A DNA stretch of 64,000 nucleotides from Salticus scenicus (lineage: Eukaryota; Arthropoda; Arachnida; Araneae; Salticidae): the NCBI GenBank assembly GCA_963930645.1, contig OZ005651.1, forward strand, positions 332,029,527-332,093,526, given 5' to 3'. The first letter of the stretch is position 1. The number at the start of each line of letters is the position of its first letter. Shown in pieces: positions 10,600 through 22,189 of the stretch. Below the pieces are notes generated by a model, which saw only the letters and a list, made by a program, of their open reading frames with translations, was not told the origin of the DNA and searched no databases. The position numbers and the translations under genes are program-made.

Positions 10600-12439
10600 A
10601 TTGAAACTGCTTTAGATCTTGTCCCCCCACCTAAACGCTCTCACATCAGGAATACTGCCGTTAAACTAATTGAAAAATCTAATGTCAATACACACAGCGA
10701 TAAAGAAGACATAAAATACCTTAATGAATTAAAAAAGAACCGCGACATCACAATACTAATGACTGATAAAACCGGCAAAATAACTATACTTAACAGGAAT
10801 GACTATAATAAAATGATGATAGACACTATTAATAAACTTGAAGTAAATCTAATTGATAAAGACCCACTTAAAAAACTTATGGATAAAACTAAATCTCTAA
10901 TTAAAACTGGCTCTTGGCCTGATGAGAAACCACCAAAACTTAACAATTTCGCCCCCATTATCCCCCGTATTTTTGGAAAATATAAAGATCATAAAACCCC
11001 TCGCTCACTTAGACCTATAGTAAATAAATCAGAAGGCCCCACATACAATCTTGAAGTATATATGAAGAATATCTATGAAACCCTCCTTCCCCCCTCAACT
11101 CACAGTCTAAACTCAACAGAAGCCTTTATAAAATCCATACAAAATATAAACTATGATGACACACTCGTTAATTTCGATGTAAAAGATCTGTACCCCTCAA
11201 TAAACCTAAACGAAATTAATGATATAATACAAAACCAAATAATCAACCACTACGGCAATAATAAAATAAGTGAAACTTTAATCTCAGCCAACAACCTCTT
11301 ACTAAATAATTCATACTTCACCTTCAATAAAGATATCTACAAACAAACGAAAGGCAAGCCTATGGGGTCCCCCATATCAGGCGCCATTGCAGAAATTAAA
11401 CTCAGACATTTCGAAATATCCGCTTATATCATTAAAAACTGTAAAACATGGTTACGTTACGTTGATGACGTGTTCGCCGTCATCCCAAACAACATCGACC
11501 CACATGCTCTACTAAACAAATTAAACACCCTAGATAATAATATTAAATTTACTCTCGATATTGAAACAAACAATAGCCTTAATTTTCTTGACGTCAAAAT
11601 CATTAAAAATCGCGATAATAGCCTTGATACTACAGTCTATAGAAAACCAACTAATAATAACGAAATTATTCACAACAAATGTAAAACTCCACTCCAATAC
11701 AAAACCGCCGCCATACGCTCATACATAGATCGCGCCATCCTAATCTGCTCAAATAAAAATCTACAACACTGAAATAAAATTCATAAAAAACATAGCAAAA
11801 GGTGCAGGATACAGCAACTCTATGATTCAAAAACTCTATAAAAAGTGCTTAAAAACTTTCAACAAAATTAACGACGCTCAAAAAATAAAACCCAAGTTCA
11901 CCACCTCCATTCCATTCTGCAATGGCATAGCAAATAAAATTAAAAACGAAGGTTCCAAACACAATATACACATACCCATTAAACCCAATAAGAATATCAT
12001 TCAAAGAATCCGAAATGAAAAAGACCTCATTGATCCTAAAGAAACACCGGGAATATACAAAATCACGTTCGATCTAGAAAATAACAATAAACCTCCAACC
12101 TACATCGGAATGACGAAGAGAAAAATCAAGGACAGAGAAATGGAACATATTAACGATCTAAAATACAATAGAAGCTCCACCGCCCTATCACGCACACATA
12201 AAACTAACCCCATAATACTTAATACCCTAAAAACCGTTAAAATAGCCCCCTATAACTCCCACAACTACACCATGAAATGCGAAGCTTTAGAGATATTAAC
12301 CTCTAACACAGCAGTAAATGAGAGAGAGCATAGCATCATAGCAGATGACTGGCAACAGGTGATAAAAACGTACCGGCGGAAAAGTGACGTAAGCAGGAGG
12401 GAAAGTGATGTGGAAGAAGATGAAGACATTTTTCAATAG
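10585..12439 (+). pseudogene. Penelope RT with GIY-YIG endonuclease, plus arm
   Basis: The frame is open from 10585 to 11772 and covers most of the RT: MTDKTGK, GKYKDHKTP, VNFDVKDLYPSI, GKPMGSPISGA and YVDDVFAV with both catalytic Asp residues. A 2-base deletion relative to the minus arm, near 11764, shifts the frame. The endonuclease follows in a second frame to 12439, with GIYKI, TYIGMTKRK and an acidic tail ending DEDIFQ. Start codon and N-terminal domain are missing because the copy is 5'-truncated at the junction. Otherwise it is well preserved, which implies recent activity of the family. Confidence 0.92.
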
Positions 12440-12440
12440 T

Positions 12441-12507
12441 GCAGCAAAGACATCTGAAGACGACTACGAATGTTAATGTAGTCGAAATATATAATAATTA
12501 AAGCTGC
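12441..12507 (+). ncRNA. Hammerhead-like fold in Penelope end
   Basis: This is the plus-strand partner of the fold at 9380-9440, with core CTGAAGA (12454-12460), stem II GACTAC/GTAGTC and GAAA (12484-12487). Six extra loop bases make the hairpin loop longer than in the other arm. Stem I is weak near the core. Confidence 0.4.
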
Positions 12508-12567
12508 TAAAAATAAAGGATTGTTAAAGGTATTTAACGTTTTTTAAATTTAAAACAATAAATTTTC

Positions 12568-13068
12568 TTTTTTAAAAGTGTTGACATTTGAGGGTTATAT
12601 TTTATGAATGAATCATTTCAGAAAATATTCATTTGTAGGAAATGATAATTGTTCATATTTTTTAGGCTTATCTGTATATTTATAGCTAAAAGTTTGCCAC
12701 TGCATCTGACCGGATTATTAGTTTACTATATAAAAGCTGCACCACTCAATCGATCGCTACGAAAATTGGTACACTTATTAATCAGGTCAAAATGTAAATA
12801 ATTCCGTATTTTCTTAACTCAATCGGATAATTGGTTCAAAAGATATTAAATAAAATCTTCATTTTAACTTTAAAATTATGAAAAAGAAAAAAGAATGATG
12901 CAAAAATAAATAAATAAATTAGATAATTCATTTTTTTTTTTTCTACTTTTTACTTGCAAGTGCCGAAAATCTAAAAATGTTACACTTATGGTCTGGTCTG
13001 GTGAATATGGGAGTTTCCCGAGATCTTTTTAATTTTAGTGTACAAAATTTAGGCCATACAGAAATTAA
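12568..13068. other. Non-coding spacer
   Basis: AT-rich sequence; I see no gene, paired terminal repeats or structured motif here. Confidence 0.5.
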
Positions 13069-13072
13069 TTAA

Positions 13073-13270
13073 CCCTTTCAGAGACAGTGTTTGCATAGTG
13101 CAACCACAAGTTTTAATTTAAAATTGCAAAAACTGTCCCCGGAAATTCTTTATAAAATTTTTCTTTTATAGCTTAGACGAATAACTTCAACAATATTAAA
13201 AGACAAGAAATAAATGATTTCTGGTGGCTGTTTATTTTAAATGAAGAAAATTTGCTTGCCCCTGAAAGGG
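13073..13270. mobile_element. TTAA-flanked MITE, 198 bp
   Basis: Inverted ends CCCTTTCAG and CTGAAAGGG are bounded by TTAA at 13069-13072 and 13271-13274, as in piggyBac-mobilised MITEs. It is non-coding. Confidence 0.75.
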
Positions 13271-13348
13271 TTAAGACACTAGATTGAAGCCCTTTGGCAC
13301 ACATTTAGTAAAAATATGAATTTCTCTCAATTTTCTATTATTGTTTAA

Positions 13349-13813
13349 CCCTTTGAGTGCTATGGACGCACATATGCGCCCAGCGAAAGTCATTAATACA
13401 GACTATGGACGCAAATACGCGCTTAGCAGATGTTATCAGTATGGACTATGGACACAAATACGCGCCCGGCAAAAATTATCAGTGTACTATGAAACACTCG
13501 CATACCTCGTCACTTAGTAACGATGAAAAACAAACTTTTGTTTTATACACTAGTTCAGTTATTTTCTAATAACTCATTTCTCCTGGTAATTCAAATTCTC
13601 CATGTCAGTAAACAGTATATATTGAAAATAAAAATGTTTTCATTTAGTGTGAAATAGACAACGGAATAATAATTGTATACTATATTATAATGTATCATAC
13701 ACCGTCAACGAGATCCATACTACACGAAAAAGTATTCAGTCCCTGGCGATCATCAGCACCAACCGCGGGTCCGTATGGACCGCATAGGCCGTGAGTATTC
13801 AGCACTCAAAGGG
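13349..13813. mobile_element. TTAA-flanked MITE with internal tandem repeats, 465 bp
   Basis: The perfect inverted ends CCCTTTGAGTGCT and AGCACTCAAAGGG are flanked by TTAA (13345-13348, 13814-13817). Inside, three tandem units of about 43-46 bp (about 13362-13495) each begin TATGGAC and contain a variant of TACGCGCCC. The frame open across them is a by-product of the repeats. This fits a piggyBac-type non-autonomous element. Confidence 0.8.
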
Positions 13814-13817
13814 TTAA

Positions 13818-14969
13818 GAAATAATCTTAATTATCTTTTTTTTGTGCATGGATGATGTATTTGAAGGATTGAAACATTTTTTTAAACATACTTAGGCCAC
13901 ACAGAAAAAAATTTAAGATCCTGTACTGAAGTTTTTTCTGCATGCATGAAAAAAATATATGCGTAACTCTCAATTTTCTATTATTTTATAAGAAATAATC
14001 TTAAATATTCATCTTTATTTGTGTGTGGATGATGTTTTCAAAGAATGAAACATTTCTTTAAGAGGATACTTCAACTATTTGACCAGCAATCTAAGTACAT
14101 GCTATTCTATAGAGAAATTTGTTTTATAAACTGCTTTTTTTTTTTTTTTTTCCTGTTTTCTTTATTTAAAAAATTTATAACTTTTAAAATATTTCTCATT
14201 TTGCAAAAGTTATTTTTTAAATATTTAATATTTCACTCTGAAACTATTGAGTGCAATAAATGCTTTTAGTTAATGTTTTGCACTATACAGCTTTAAAATG
14301 AAAAATAAAAAAATGTAATTTCTGATAAAGGAGAAGCATTTTAAAGGTTGTCAATTTTCTAAATATGAAAACAGAATAAAAAAAAAAATACATTAGGTAA
14401 AAAAAGAGTTTTGCACATATATTTTTTAATTAATATTTGAAATATCTTATCATTAATATTTCAGTCATCAACACCATCATTACAATCATCAACATTTTCC
14501 CTACATGTCTGCCTATTTTCAACTATTTACTGTAAAATTGTTGATAATTCTCCAGGAAGGTAAAAAAAACTAATTAGATATATCTGTCTAAAACCTGTTC
14601 TACAGTGCTGCTACCTAGTAGACGTTAAGAGTATTGTAAGCAGTAAGGGCTTCAATCTAGGACTGAACTTTTTGCTCACAGCAAGAATCTGCCCCACACT
14701 AAATAATTATTTATTAGATAATCATTTTTACATTATTCATTAGATATCTTTTCTATATACATTGATGGGTGGTACCATCAAAAATCACTGAAACCAACGC
14801 TATTTCAAATTTGAAAAAAAAAATAAATAAATAAAATAAGGACTGAAGCCCTTTTTGCACACTGAGTCAGTTGTAAAACGTGTTTTTTTTTTGTTGTTGT
14901 AGCAATAGTTATTATATATTTAAGATTAAAAACTATTAAAAGTTTAAAATTAGAAAACATTTCACGTGT
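13818..14969. other. Non-coding AT-rich stretch
   Basis: No gene is supported. Homopolymer T and A tracts create short open frames without motifs. Confidence 0.5.
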
Positions 14970-15345
14970 ATATATAATATATAAAAAGTAACAAACCACT
15001 TTAAAAAACACTTAGATAAACAATTTTTATTAAAAACGACACAAAGCTTTTCGCCATTATAACAATAGCATCATCAGGTGTAATTGCGTTATATAGAACC
15101 AGCAATATATAAAAAAGAGAATTTCAAATGGTTTAAAGTTAAGGTTACAATAAAAATTTTTTTAAAGTTACGGTTACAATAAAAATTTTTTCATTTCAAT
15201 ATCATTTTCAGTATTTTTTTCCCCCCCCTCTATGAGCACAAAAAAGGGTGTATAAAGGGCCGTTGAGCTTTGTGTCGTTTTTAATAAAAATAGTTTATCT
15301 ACGTGTTTTTTAAAGTGGTTTGTTACTTTTTATATATTATATATT
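14970..15345. repeat. Fold-back pair with ribozyme-like arm (Penelope relic)
   Basis: Two ~80-bp arms (14970-15049 and 15266-15345) are inverted copies of each other, separated by ~216 bp. The left arm continues into a hammerhead-like fold on the minus strand. The right arm starts at AGCTTTGTGTCG, close to the predicted cleavage point of that fold. The layout matches the head-to-head Penelope insertions but with all coding sequence gone. I found no convincing target duplication. Confidence 0.55.
15039..15081 (-). ncRNA. Hammerhead-like ribozyme
   Basis: Read on the minus strand: ACAC, CTGATGA, one extra base, stem II GC..ATT/AAT.GC with a short loop, GAAA, AGCTTT (short stem III) and GTGT closing a 4-bp stem I. 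All invariant core positions are present. Confidence 0.5.
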
Positions 15346-15769
15346 TATTTACTCATTTGTCTTGTGCAGTACCTTATGATATATACATTATATATACATG
15401 CGTGTGTGTATTTAAGATTACACATTCCCTCAAATAACTCATTTTCCACTTTTTATCCCTTCATAATTTTTTTTTAATATAATATCTCAAGATAGTGTAT
15501 ATTTTTTTACACTGCAAACTATTTTGTTTCACATTTTTTCATATTTCAATAGTCTTGTAACTATTTCATTTCATTTTCAATTTTATTTTTACAAGTTCAA
15601 CAAACATTTTTAAATTTTATATGTTTACATCATTGATTTGTCATGTTACATTTTTGAAAAATTGTACCAAGATAAAAATGTGAAAAATGGATTAATAATA
15701 ATTTTTATCCATTTATGTGTGTTGTGCACTTTAAGTGTACAAAAATGTGCTGAAAGCTTAATGTTCATG
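15346..15769. other. Non-coding AT-rich spacer
   Basis: Nothing recognisable beyond A/T runs and a short TATATACA-rich segment. Confidence 0.5.
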
Positions 15770-16856
15770 TAGAGGTGCCAAGTTTCAATAAGAGCTATCA
15801 GTAATCAGAGTTGTACACTTATGCAATGTGGAGACGTGAACCATGTCGCGGAGTAATTTTTTATCCACGAACCCACATATAATAATGAATGGCACTGTTT
15901 TTGTAAACAAATATATATTAAGTAAAAAATTAGAAAAAATTCTAAAACAAAAGTAAATAAATATGTATTTCTTTATCTTCTTACAAAATGATTTTTTTTT
16001 TTTAAACTTGCTTTTGAAGGGAAAGAAACATTTGGATCTCTGGGGGAGGGGGGGGGGGTTACAACAATTAATTTTATTTATTATTTAATAGTCACTTTTT
16101 CATGGACAACTGTTTTTATGGCATTAAATAAACATTGTTTTTTTTTTTTATAAAACTTTTTTATAATTTTTTTTTCTTTATGTATCTTGCATAAAAACTT
16201 AAAATGTCTTCTGTTTGGTGGTATAGTATGTATTTTAAATTTATTAAGGAAAAGATGTATTACTAAACTGTCATTCATCAAGTTTAGTAATATAGCCTAA
16301 AAATAATTATACATGTGAGAAATATTGAGCACTTTTTTGGTTCTAGAAGTAATCCTTAATCACTAGCTGGGAAGCAGGAGGGGCAGTCAAAATATAAATA
16401 ATTAGATAAATGAGAAATGAAACAATGCTACTTCTTTATAGGTTCTAGAATCTAATAAAGCAAGTTTAAAATGAATATTGACATTTATGTTGCTGATGGA
16501 GAAAGATTGGGAAACTAAAGGATTCTGCAGAGCTTTCAATCAACAATGGCTGGTTGGAGATAAGATGGGGGGGGGGGTAAAAAAAAATTACATCAGCAAG
16601 AAATATTATATAATTCTATTTCTTATCATACAAAGCAAGTTTAAAATGAGTATTGACATTTGTGTTGTGGATGCAGAAAGATTATGAATTGGAATTCTTC
16701 CGTTGTGCGTTTGATCATCAATCGTTAGTGGAGTTTTTTTTAAGGAACGATATCCACGACTTTTTAAAAAGCATATAATCCGTAATTTTTATATGTTGTC
16801 CATAATGCCGTAAATCCGCAATGATTATGGACAAATCGTAATACTTGGCACCTCTA
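15770..16856. mobile_element. MITE with TAGAGGTGCCAAG ends and internal repeats
   Basis: The ends TAGAGGTGCCAAG and CTTGGCACCTCTA are inverted. Flanking hexamers are TTCATG (left) and TTCATA (right), a 6-bp duplication with one change. The interior contains about two units of a ~170-bp tandem repeat (about 16310-16690), each holding AAAATGAATATTGACATTT-like and AGAAAGATT motifs and a G run. The same unit occurs in the MITEs at 51807-54359. There is no coding potential. Confidence 0.6.
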
Positions 16857-17745
16857 TTCATAGTTTATTGCTTGCTTATAATTAAAAAAAAAAAAAAAAA
16901 AAAATATTGTTTTTCTATAATATGAATGTTTACTATAATAAATTGGGTACACATAAATTTAATCATGCATATTATATTATAGCATGTTTATATCAGTTAT
17001 ACTGTTATAATTGTATGAAACAAATTTCTGCTTTATGGTAAAGTTTTTTGAAAGATGTTCACAAGTCGACCTGATCAGCAGGAAATAAAATCAATCAACC
17101 TGACTCACAAGATAAATCAACCAACCAACTCAAGCCTCGATGGCAAACTTGGCCTGCAAGTGAAAAATTTTAGTCAACCTGAGCCGTGGTTCATGTAAAA
17201 TTGGTTTACCTGACCTAACTTCATACACACACACACACATCTTCATCATCACAATTATCTAACACCAGAAAGGAAGACATGAATTGATGAACAAAGAATC
17301 ACATATGGAAATGAAGCCTTATACAAGACAAAAGATATTTAAAAAGTTAGTATGAATTATTTCTGAAAACATTGGTGGGTAAGATCATATATAGGACAGG
17401 GTTCACACTAGAAAAAAAATATTAAGTGGTATTTTTCAAATTTAGGCTAGTTTTTACTTATTGTACTTCATATATAATTGCAATATTTAGCTTCTACCTT
17501 TGTAGCTGTTTGTTAACAAAATATACACATCTTCATGCATTCTTTTAACAAATCTTTAGAATTAAGAAGTGTTTTGAAAGTTTTACAATTTTTTTTACAT
17601 TTTTTGACTCGGGAAGCTATAGAAAGAAGATAGTAAGCTTCAAAGCAATTATTATATTATCTAATCCAATTAAAAGATTGACAAAAACTGGATGAACGAT
17701 GGGGAGAAATGTGGGAAAATCCCCCATGTGACATCACAAAGTACA
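16857..17745. other. Non-coding stretch with simple repeats
   Basis: Contains an A run near 16884-16905 and a short (AC)n at 17225-17239. No gene or element boundary is identified, except a CAGGGTTCACAC sequence near 17398 that may be an orphan MITE end. Confidence 0.45.
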
Positions 17746-18269
17746 TTTGAGTGGAATTTTTCATTATATTATAATCCTACCTGCATAACATAGTGTATGT
17801 GTATCATTAGTGTATTATAGTATTAGTGATATATATGCCAGTTTTATACTATGTAATTAATTTTTCAACTTTGACATAAGAAAAATTACTTCTCATTTCT
17901 ACCAATAAGAAAAGCTTTCCTTATTATATCTGTATTCCCATTCTTAATTCTCCCTATACATATTGTTTTTGAATATAGAAGTTTAAAAAATAATAATATG
18001 AGGATAAATGAACGAAATTGCAAGTCATTTTTGTATCTGTAAATCATGATGTAAAAAAAGTAATAATTTGCCTAAAATTCTAAGAATTAAACAGCAAATA
18101 TTAAACATAGCTAAAAATGGATCTGTACAAGCAAAAAATTGGGTTTTTTACTGTCTCTCATAAAATTCAAATTTTTAAAAACAGCTGTTTTGAAAGATTT
18201 GGTTTTTATAAAAATAAGAACTTTTAGTAAAAAAAATTTCCGTGTTTCAAGAATTATTTTTAATGATTA

Positions 18270-19674
18270 CTGTAATTTTCGGGAAATAAGCCGCGGCTTA
18301 TACGTGTTTAAAAGTTCAAAATCGGCAACTGCGGCTTATCTATGGTGCGGCCTATCTATTGAGAAAAAAAAATTCTCGGATCTCAAAAATTTTTAATCAT
18401 TTAATTTCAAAAGCACAGAATGCGTAAAAACTAAATATTTTGAATTTGATTATGTATTTTGTCGGTAGATGGCAGCACCAGACAAAAATCTTGCAGTAAA
18501 ACTAGAGCTCTGTTTACTAAAAAATGATTGACCTGAAATAAATAACATTATCAAAACTCTCAACGTATGCCATCACCACTGATCGAAATATTCCAAAATC
18601 AGTATTAATAACTTTTATAATTTGATGATATTCAAATTATTTCTACATAATTAGCAGATAATAAAATCTTATACTGGTGATATTTAAACTATTTCTGAAA
18701 TGAGAACATTACTGTTATATTGAATATGTATCCTTACATAATTGCATATGCGTATGTAAATAATAATAAAGAAAAGAACAAAAGACTTAAATCCATCAAA
18801 GTCTGCATAAAAATCCAAACTTTCCTAAACAAACTTTCTCCCACTTCCACAATAAACCTATCCCACGGAAAAAAAAGAAAAAAAAACTCTCTGATTTCAT
18901 TATTATTATTTTTTTTTTTTTTTAAATCGTGTTGTCCAAAGTTCATTCAGGAAAACAAACAGGGGAAAAGAAAAAAAAGAGCCATCACTTGGGCTATGTG
19001 CTAATAAAGGTCAAAGGGCAAGTGCAATCAAGTGAATGATAAAGGAAAATGCAGCTGTAGCAGAAATAAACAAAACTCAAGTGGGTATATTTATTGCTTT
19101 GCTAAGAGCTAGAATTATTCATTCTTTTTTTTTTTTTTTTTTTTTTTAGAATTAGATAGAGAAAAACAGTGATTTACGGGATTAAAAAACAGAGGAACAT
19201 GCATTTCAAATTAATAAAATTGTAAATATTATTTGACAAAAAGAAAAGAAGAGATAATAATAGATGAATGAATAAATAAATCAATAATTTATTATTTTTA
19301 TATCTTTATTTATTTATTTATTATTTTTTTTAAACCAACATTCATATTGTATCATATTTTACTTAGGTAAATGCGTCCAATTTCTGAAAGATCTAGGTAT
19401 ATTTCGGAAATTTTCGTAATTCGAAATTGGCGAATTCCCGACGATTTAATGCTAATGTATTAGTAATAAAAGAAAAATAAATAAATAAATGCTTAAAAAA
19501 AAAAAATCGATTACGAAATCGAGGTAAAGATTTGTTTAAGCTATAGATTTATCTTGGTACAGGCCGCGGCCTATACGATGGTGCGGCCTATCTGATGAAA
19601 GTCAATTTAATTTTTAGTGTTTTTTCGTTGGTGCGGCCTATACGATGGTGCGGCCTATCTGCCGAAAATTACGG
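18270..19674. mobile_element. TA-flanked mariner-type element, ~1.4 kb, non-coding
   Basis: The ends CTGTAATTTTCGGG and GCCGAAAATTACGG are inverted and flanked by TA (18268-18269, 19675-19676). Both ends contain repeated GCGGCTTAT/GCGGCCTAT blocks. The related copy at 54.8 kb is uninterrupted at this point. No transposase is recognisable. Confidence 0.7.
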
Positions 19675-19901
19675 TACCTATACTTAGTTTAGTGAAACAA
19701 CATTAACTTGATAACAATTTTTTTTACAAAATGGCTGATAAAATAGAAGGTGTTACATTATATATAAAAAAGGACCCCAAAAATTAAAACCTGGAATGAC
19801 TTTTGACATGTAAGTGTAAAATGCAGGCGGTGATAACTTTGTCCTGCATTCCTTTATTAAATAAGTTTACAAATATGAATAAAAAATGCAAGTATCAATA
19901 T

Positions 19902-20996
19902 TAGGGGTGGGAATCGATTAAGAGTTTTAACTGGGTTAATCGTAGTTCATTAATCGATTAATCGGATTTTTAATTGGTTTTCATTTTTCTCTTTATAATT
20001 TTATTTCAATGATGAATAAAACTCTCATATTGTGTATTATTCATAAGTTTGATTGAGAATTTTTTTTTTTTTTTTTCAAATTAATTATATCTGTTTTATA
20101 GCTGAAATTTAAATCAATTTTCAGAGCAATAATTGGTGATTTTAAGTGTTAATTTTATATAAATATTTTCACTTATTCATTTTTTTTATATAAAATAATT
20201 TTTCAATTAATTTTGAAAGAAACATTAAATGAAATTACACATATTTTAGTTTTATACTTGTAGACCTTGTCCATCTCGCTAGTCACTATTTTTAAATGAA
20301 TTCTCAAAATTCCATATCATTATCTTAAAAATCTCAAATTCTTATATTTTGGTTCTTCTTTGTCACTTTGAACTAGGAAACAGAATGTTATTTTCTGTTT
20401 CTACTTCAATAGTTACTATCAGCAATTCTGAACAGACATTAAACGCTTGAAGATATTCTGAAACTCTGTTGACATGTCCCCCATCACAAGGATAGTGGAA
20501 ATCTCAATTCCTTCTTTTCGTTTTTTTTTTTTTTTTTTTTTTTTTTTAAGCATTTCTATTTTTTGAAAGCTTCTTGTTTCTGAGAATACTATTACCCTAG
20601 CCAATACTTTCTGTAGAAGGCTACAGACAGGTGGTGTTGCTCCAGCATGCACATGGAGCGGCATTTTGTTTAATAACTGTCCTCTCCCTTTTCTTTATCA
20701 ACAAAAGTGCAACAACTTCTTTTGAGAGGTTTTATTTATTTTTATTTATTTATTTATTTCATTTTTTATTTTTTGCATTTTCATTATTTGATGGATGTTT
20801 CTTAGAATGTTTGTTAGCAAAATATGCGAAAAAATATTTGCAGACCAGCATTTTTAATTTAATTCGTAGTTTGAAAATTTTAATCGGATTTTGAAAAATT
20901 TTAATCGAATTAATCGATCCGATTAACTCGATTAAAAAAATTGGTCGGTACTAAGCATTGATCGATTAACCGAACCGATTAATCGACACAGCCCTA
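19902..20996. mobile_element. hAT-type MITE, 1095 bp, perfect 8-bp duplication
   Basis: It begins TAGGGGTGGGAATCGATTAA and ends AATCGACACAGCCCTA, with ATCGATTAA-rich inverted ends. It is flanked by the perfect 8-bp repeat ATCAATAT (19894-19901, 20997-21004), diagnostic of hAT insertion. Open frames inside are T-rich and motif-free. Confidence 0.85.
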
Positions 20997-21264
20997 ATCA
21001 ATATTATAACAAAAATTTAAAAAGTTTTTTTGTATACTTTTCTTACTTTACCCATACGAAAAGTAGATACCTAATTTTTCGTAATATGAAATTCATATAT
21101 GGAAGGGTTAGAATTTTTTGCTTTTGTTACTAGATTTAATTTTATACCAAATAACTTAATAATAAAAAAATAAACTTAAAATTGTGATAAATACTTAGTA
21201 GAATAAAATAAGAGTGCATTTAAATTTATTTATTTATTTTTAGTTTTAACAAACCAAACATTAA

Positions 21265-21535
21265 GAATATGAAGGTCATTTAATTTTTAGTTAAATGATG
21301 GTTCCCATGATGGGGTCATTTTGACCCCATTTTGAAGTTGAAATTTAGTTAAGCCCACCTCATTCAAAAAGTGCGCTAATTCACCAGAGATAGCAAACGT
21401 AACCAGTGGAATATTCCAACTTCTAAACGATACAAAAAGGTGTGGTGCTGGTGATTTTCGCAAAACATGCCAAGCGGCACCTGAAAGTAATTTTTCTGCA
21501 GTAACACCTTGATCTTGGGAAAACGAGGGTTAATC
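21265..21535. mobile_element. Probable small MITE
   Basis: This segment is absent from the homologous copy at 55330-55360. Its ends ATGATGGTTCCC and GAGGGTTAATCAT are partly inverted and lie in TTAA-containing sequence. It contains the near-palindrome TGGGGTCATTTTGACCCCA. It may be piggyBac-related; boundaries are approximate. Confidence 0.4.
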
Positions 21536-21941
21536 ATAATTAATTACTACTATTTTCTAATAGTTTTTCTTTTGGTCCATAATTGCTCTCTTTTGAAATA
21601 AGACTTAAAATTCAAACTCAATAGTGTTATTCTAAATTTAATGTAAAAAAAAAAAAAAAAATCCAACTGTTTTTCTTTTTTAAAATTCTGTTAAAGGTTT
21701 TTGGAAAAGCGTAGGAGAAAATTTTCCATTCTATAACACTAAGCTAACACCACACCCTACAAAGAAAAATTCATCTCTCTTTATAAAAGATAACCAAATT
21801 CTTTTCACTTACTAGCCAAACAAACCGATACAACCATCCCACCTACCTTCTTTTTTTTTTTTTTCCAGTGTTTTGCTGTTTATGACAATAGCTTGCACAT
21901 ACAACAAATGAAATAATCATTAAATTAAGAGATCAAAATTA

Positions 21942-22049
21942 ATAAAAGAAGAGGTGCAAAAGAACTATTGAAAGATGAAGAAAACGAGTTTTTTGCTGAT
22001 GCTTATCGTAATGCTGATATTGTCCCTGTTGACAAATTATATGAGTGAT
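21942..22049 (+). other. Short unidentified coding-like segment
   Basis: An open stretch of about 36 codons, ending in TGA at 22047-22049, has amino-acid use unlike the AT-rich background, with segments such as RRGAKELLKDEENEFFADAY. I do not recognise the family. It could be a terminal-exon fragment of a host gene or of a transposable element. No start or convincing splice acceptor is visible. Confidence 0.2.
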
Positions 22050-22189
22050 TTTTTACTTTCAAAATCAGATTAAGAAAAACAGGTTATATAAAATCTTACA
22101 TAAGTTATTAAGGTTTTTCTTTTCTTTTTATTAATGAATATCAATACATGTGTTATGTTAAACTTTTTAAGAAAAATATTTTACTCTGA

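Larger units (their letters stand above)
9303..12551. mobile_element. Head-to-head Penelope-like insertion, copy 2
   Basis: A minus-strand arm (9303 to about 10580) and a longer plus-strand arm (about 10585 to 12551) of one Penelope-like family are joined head to head. The pair is bounded by the 16-bp direct repeat AAAACAATAAATTTTC (9287-9302 and 12552-12567). Both arms carry the C-terminal reverse transcriptase and GIY-YIG endonuclease; the plus arm also has more of the N-terminal RT. The arms are nearly identical over their shared ~1.2 kb. The junction at about 10580 joins mid-RT sequence of one arm to upstream RT sequence of the other. Confidence 0.9.
17746..21650. repeat. Diverged repeat copy shared with 54380-55470
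   Basis: Segments 17790-18267, 19677-19901, 21005-21260 and 21530-21640 match, in the same order, the sequence at about 54380-55470. Examples are the shared ATTAGTGATATATATGCCAG, the CCTAAAATTCTAAG region and the GAAGGTGTTACA region. The 17.7-kb copy is interrupted by three later insertions (18270-19674, 19902-20996, about 21265-21530) that the other copy lacks. It is non-coding, probably a non-autonomous DNA element. Confidence 0.6.

Noticed and set aside
13357..13569. Open frame across the tandem units of the TTAA MITE
   Set aside because: It exists because the repeat unit happens to lack stops in that frame; the translation is an internal repetition with no domain.
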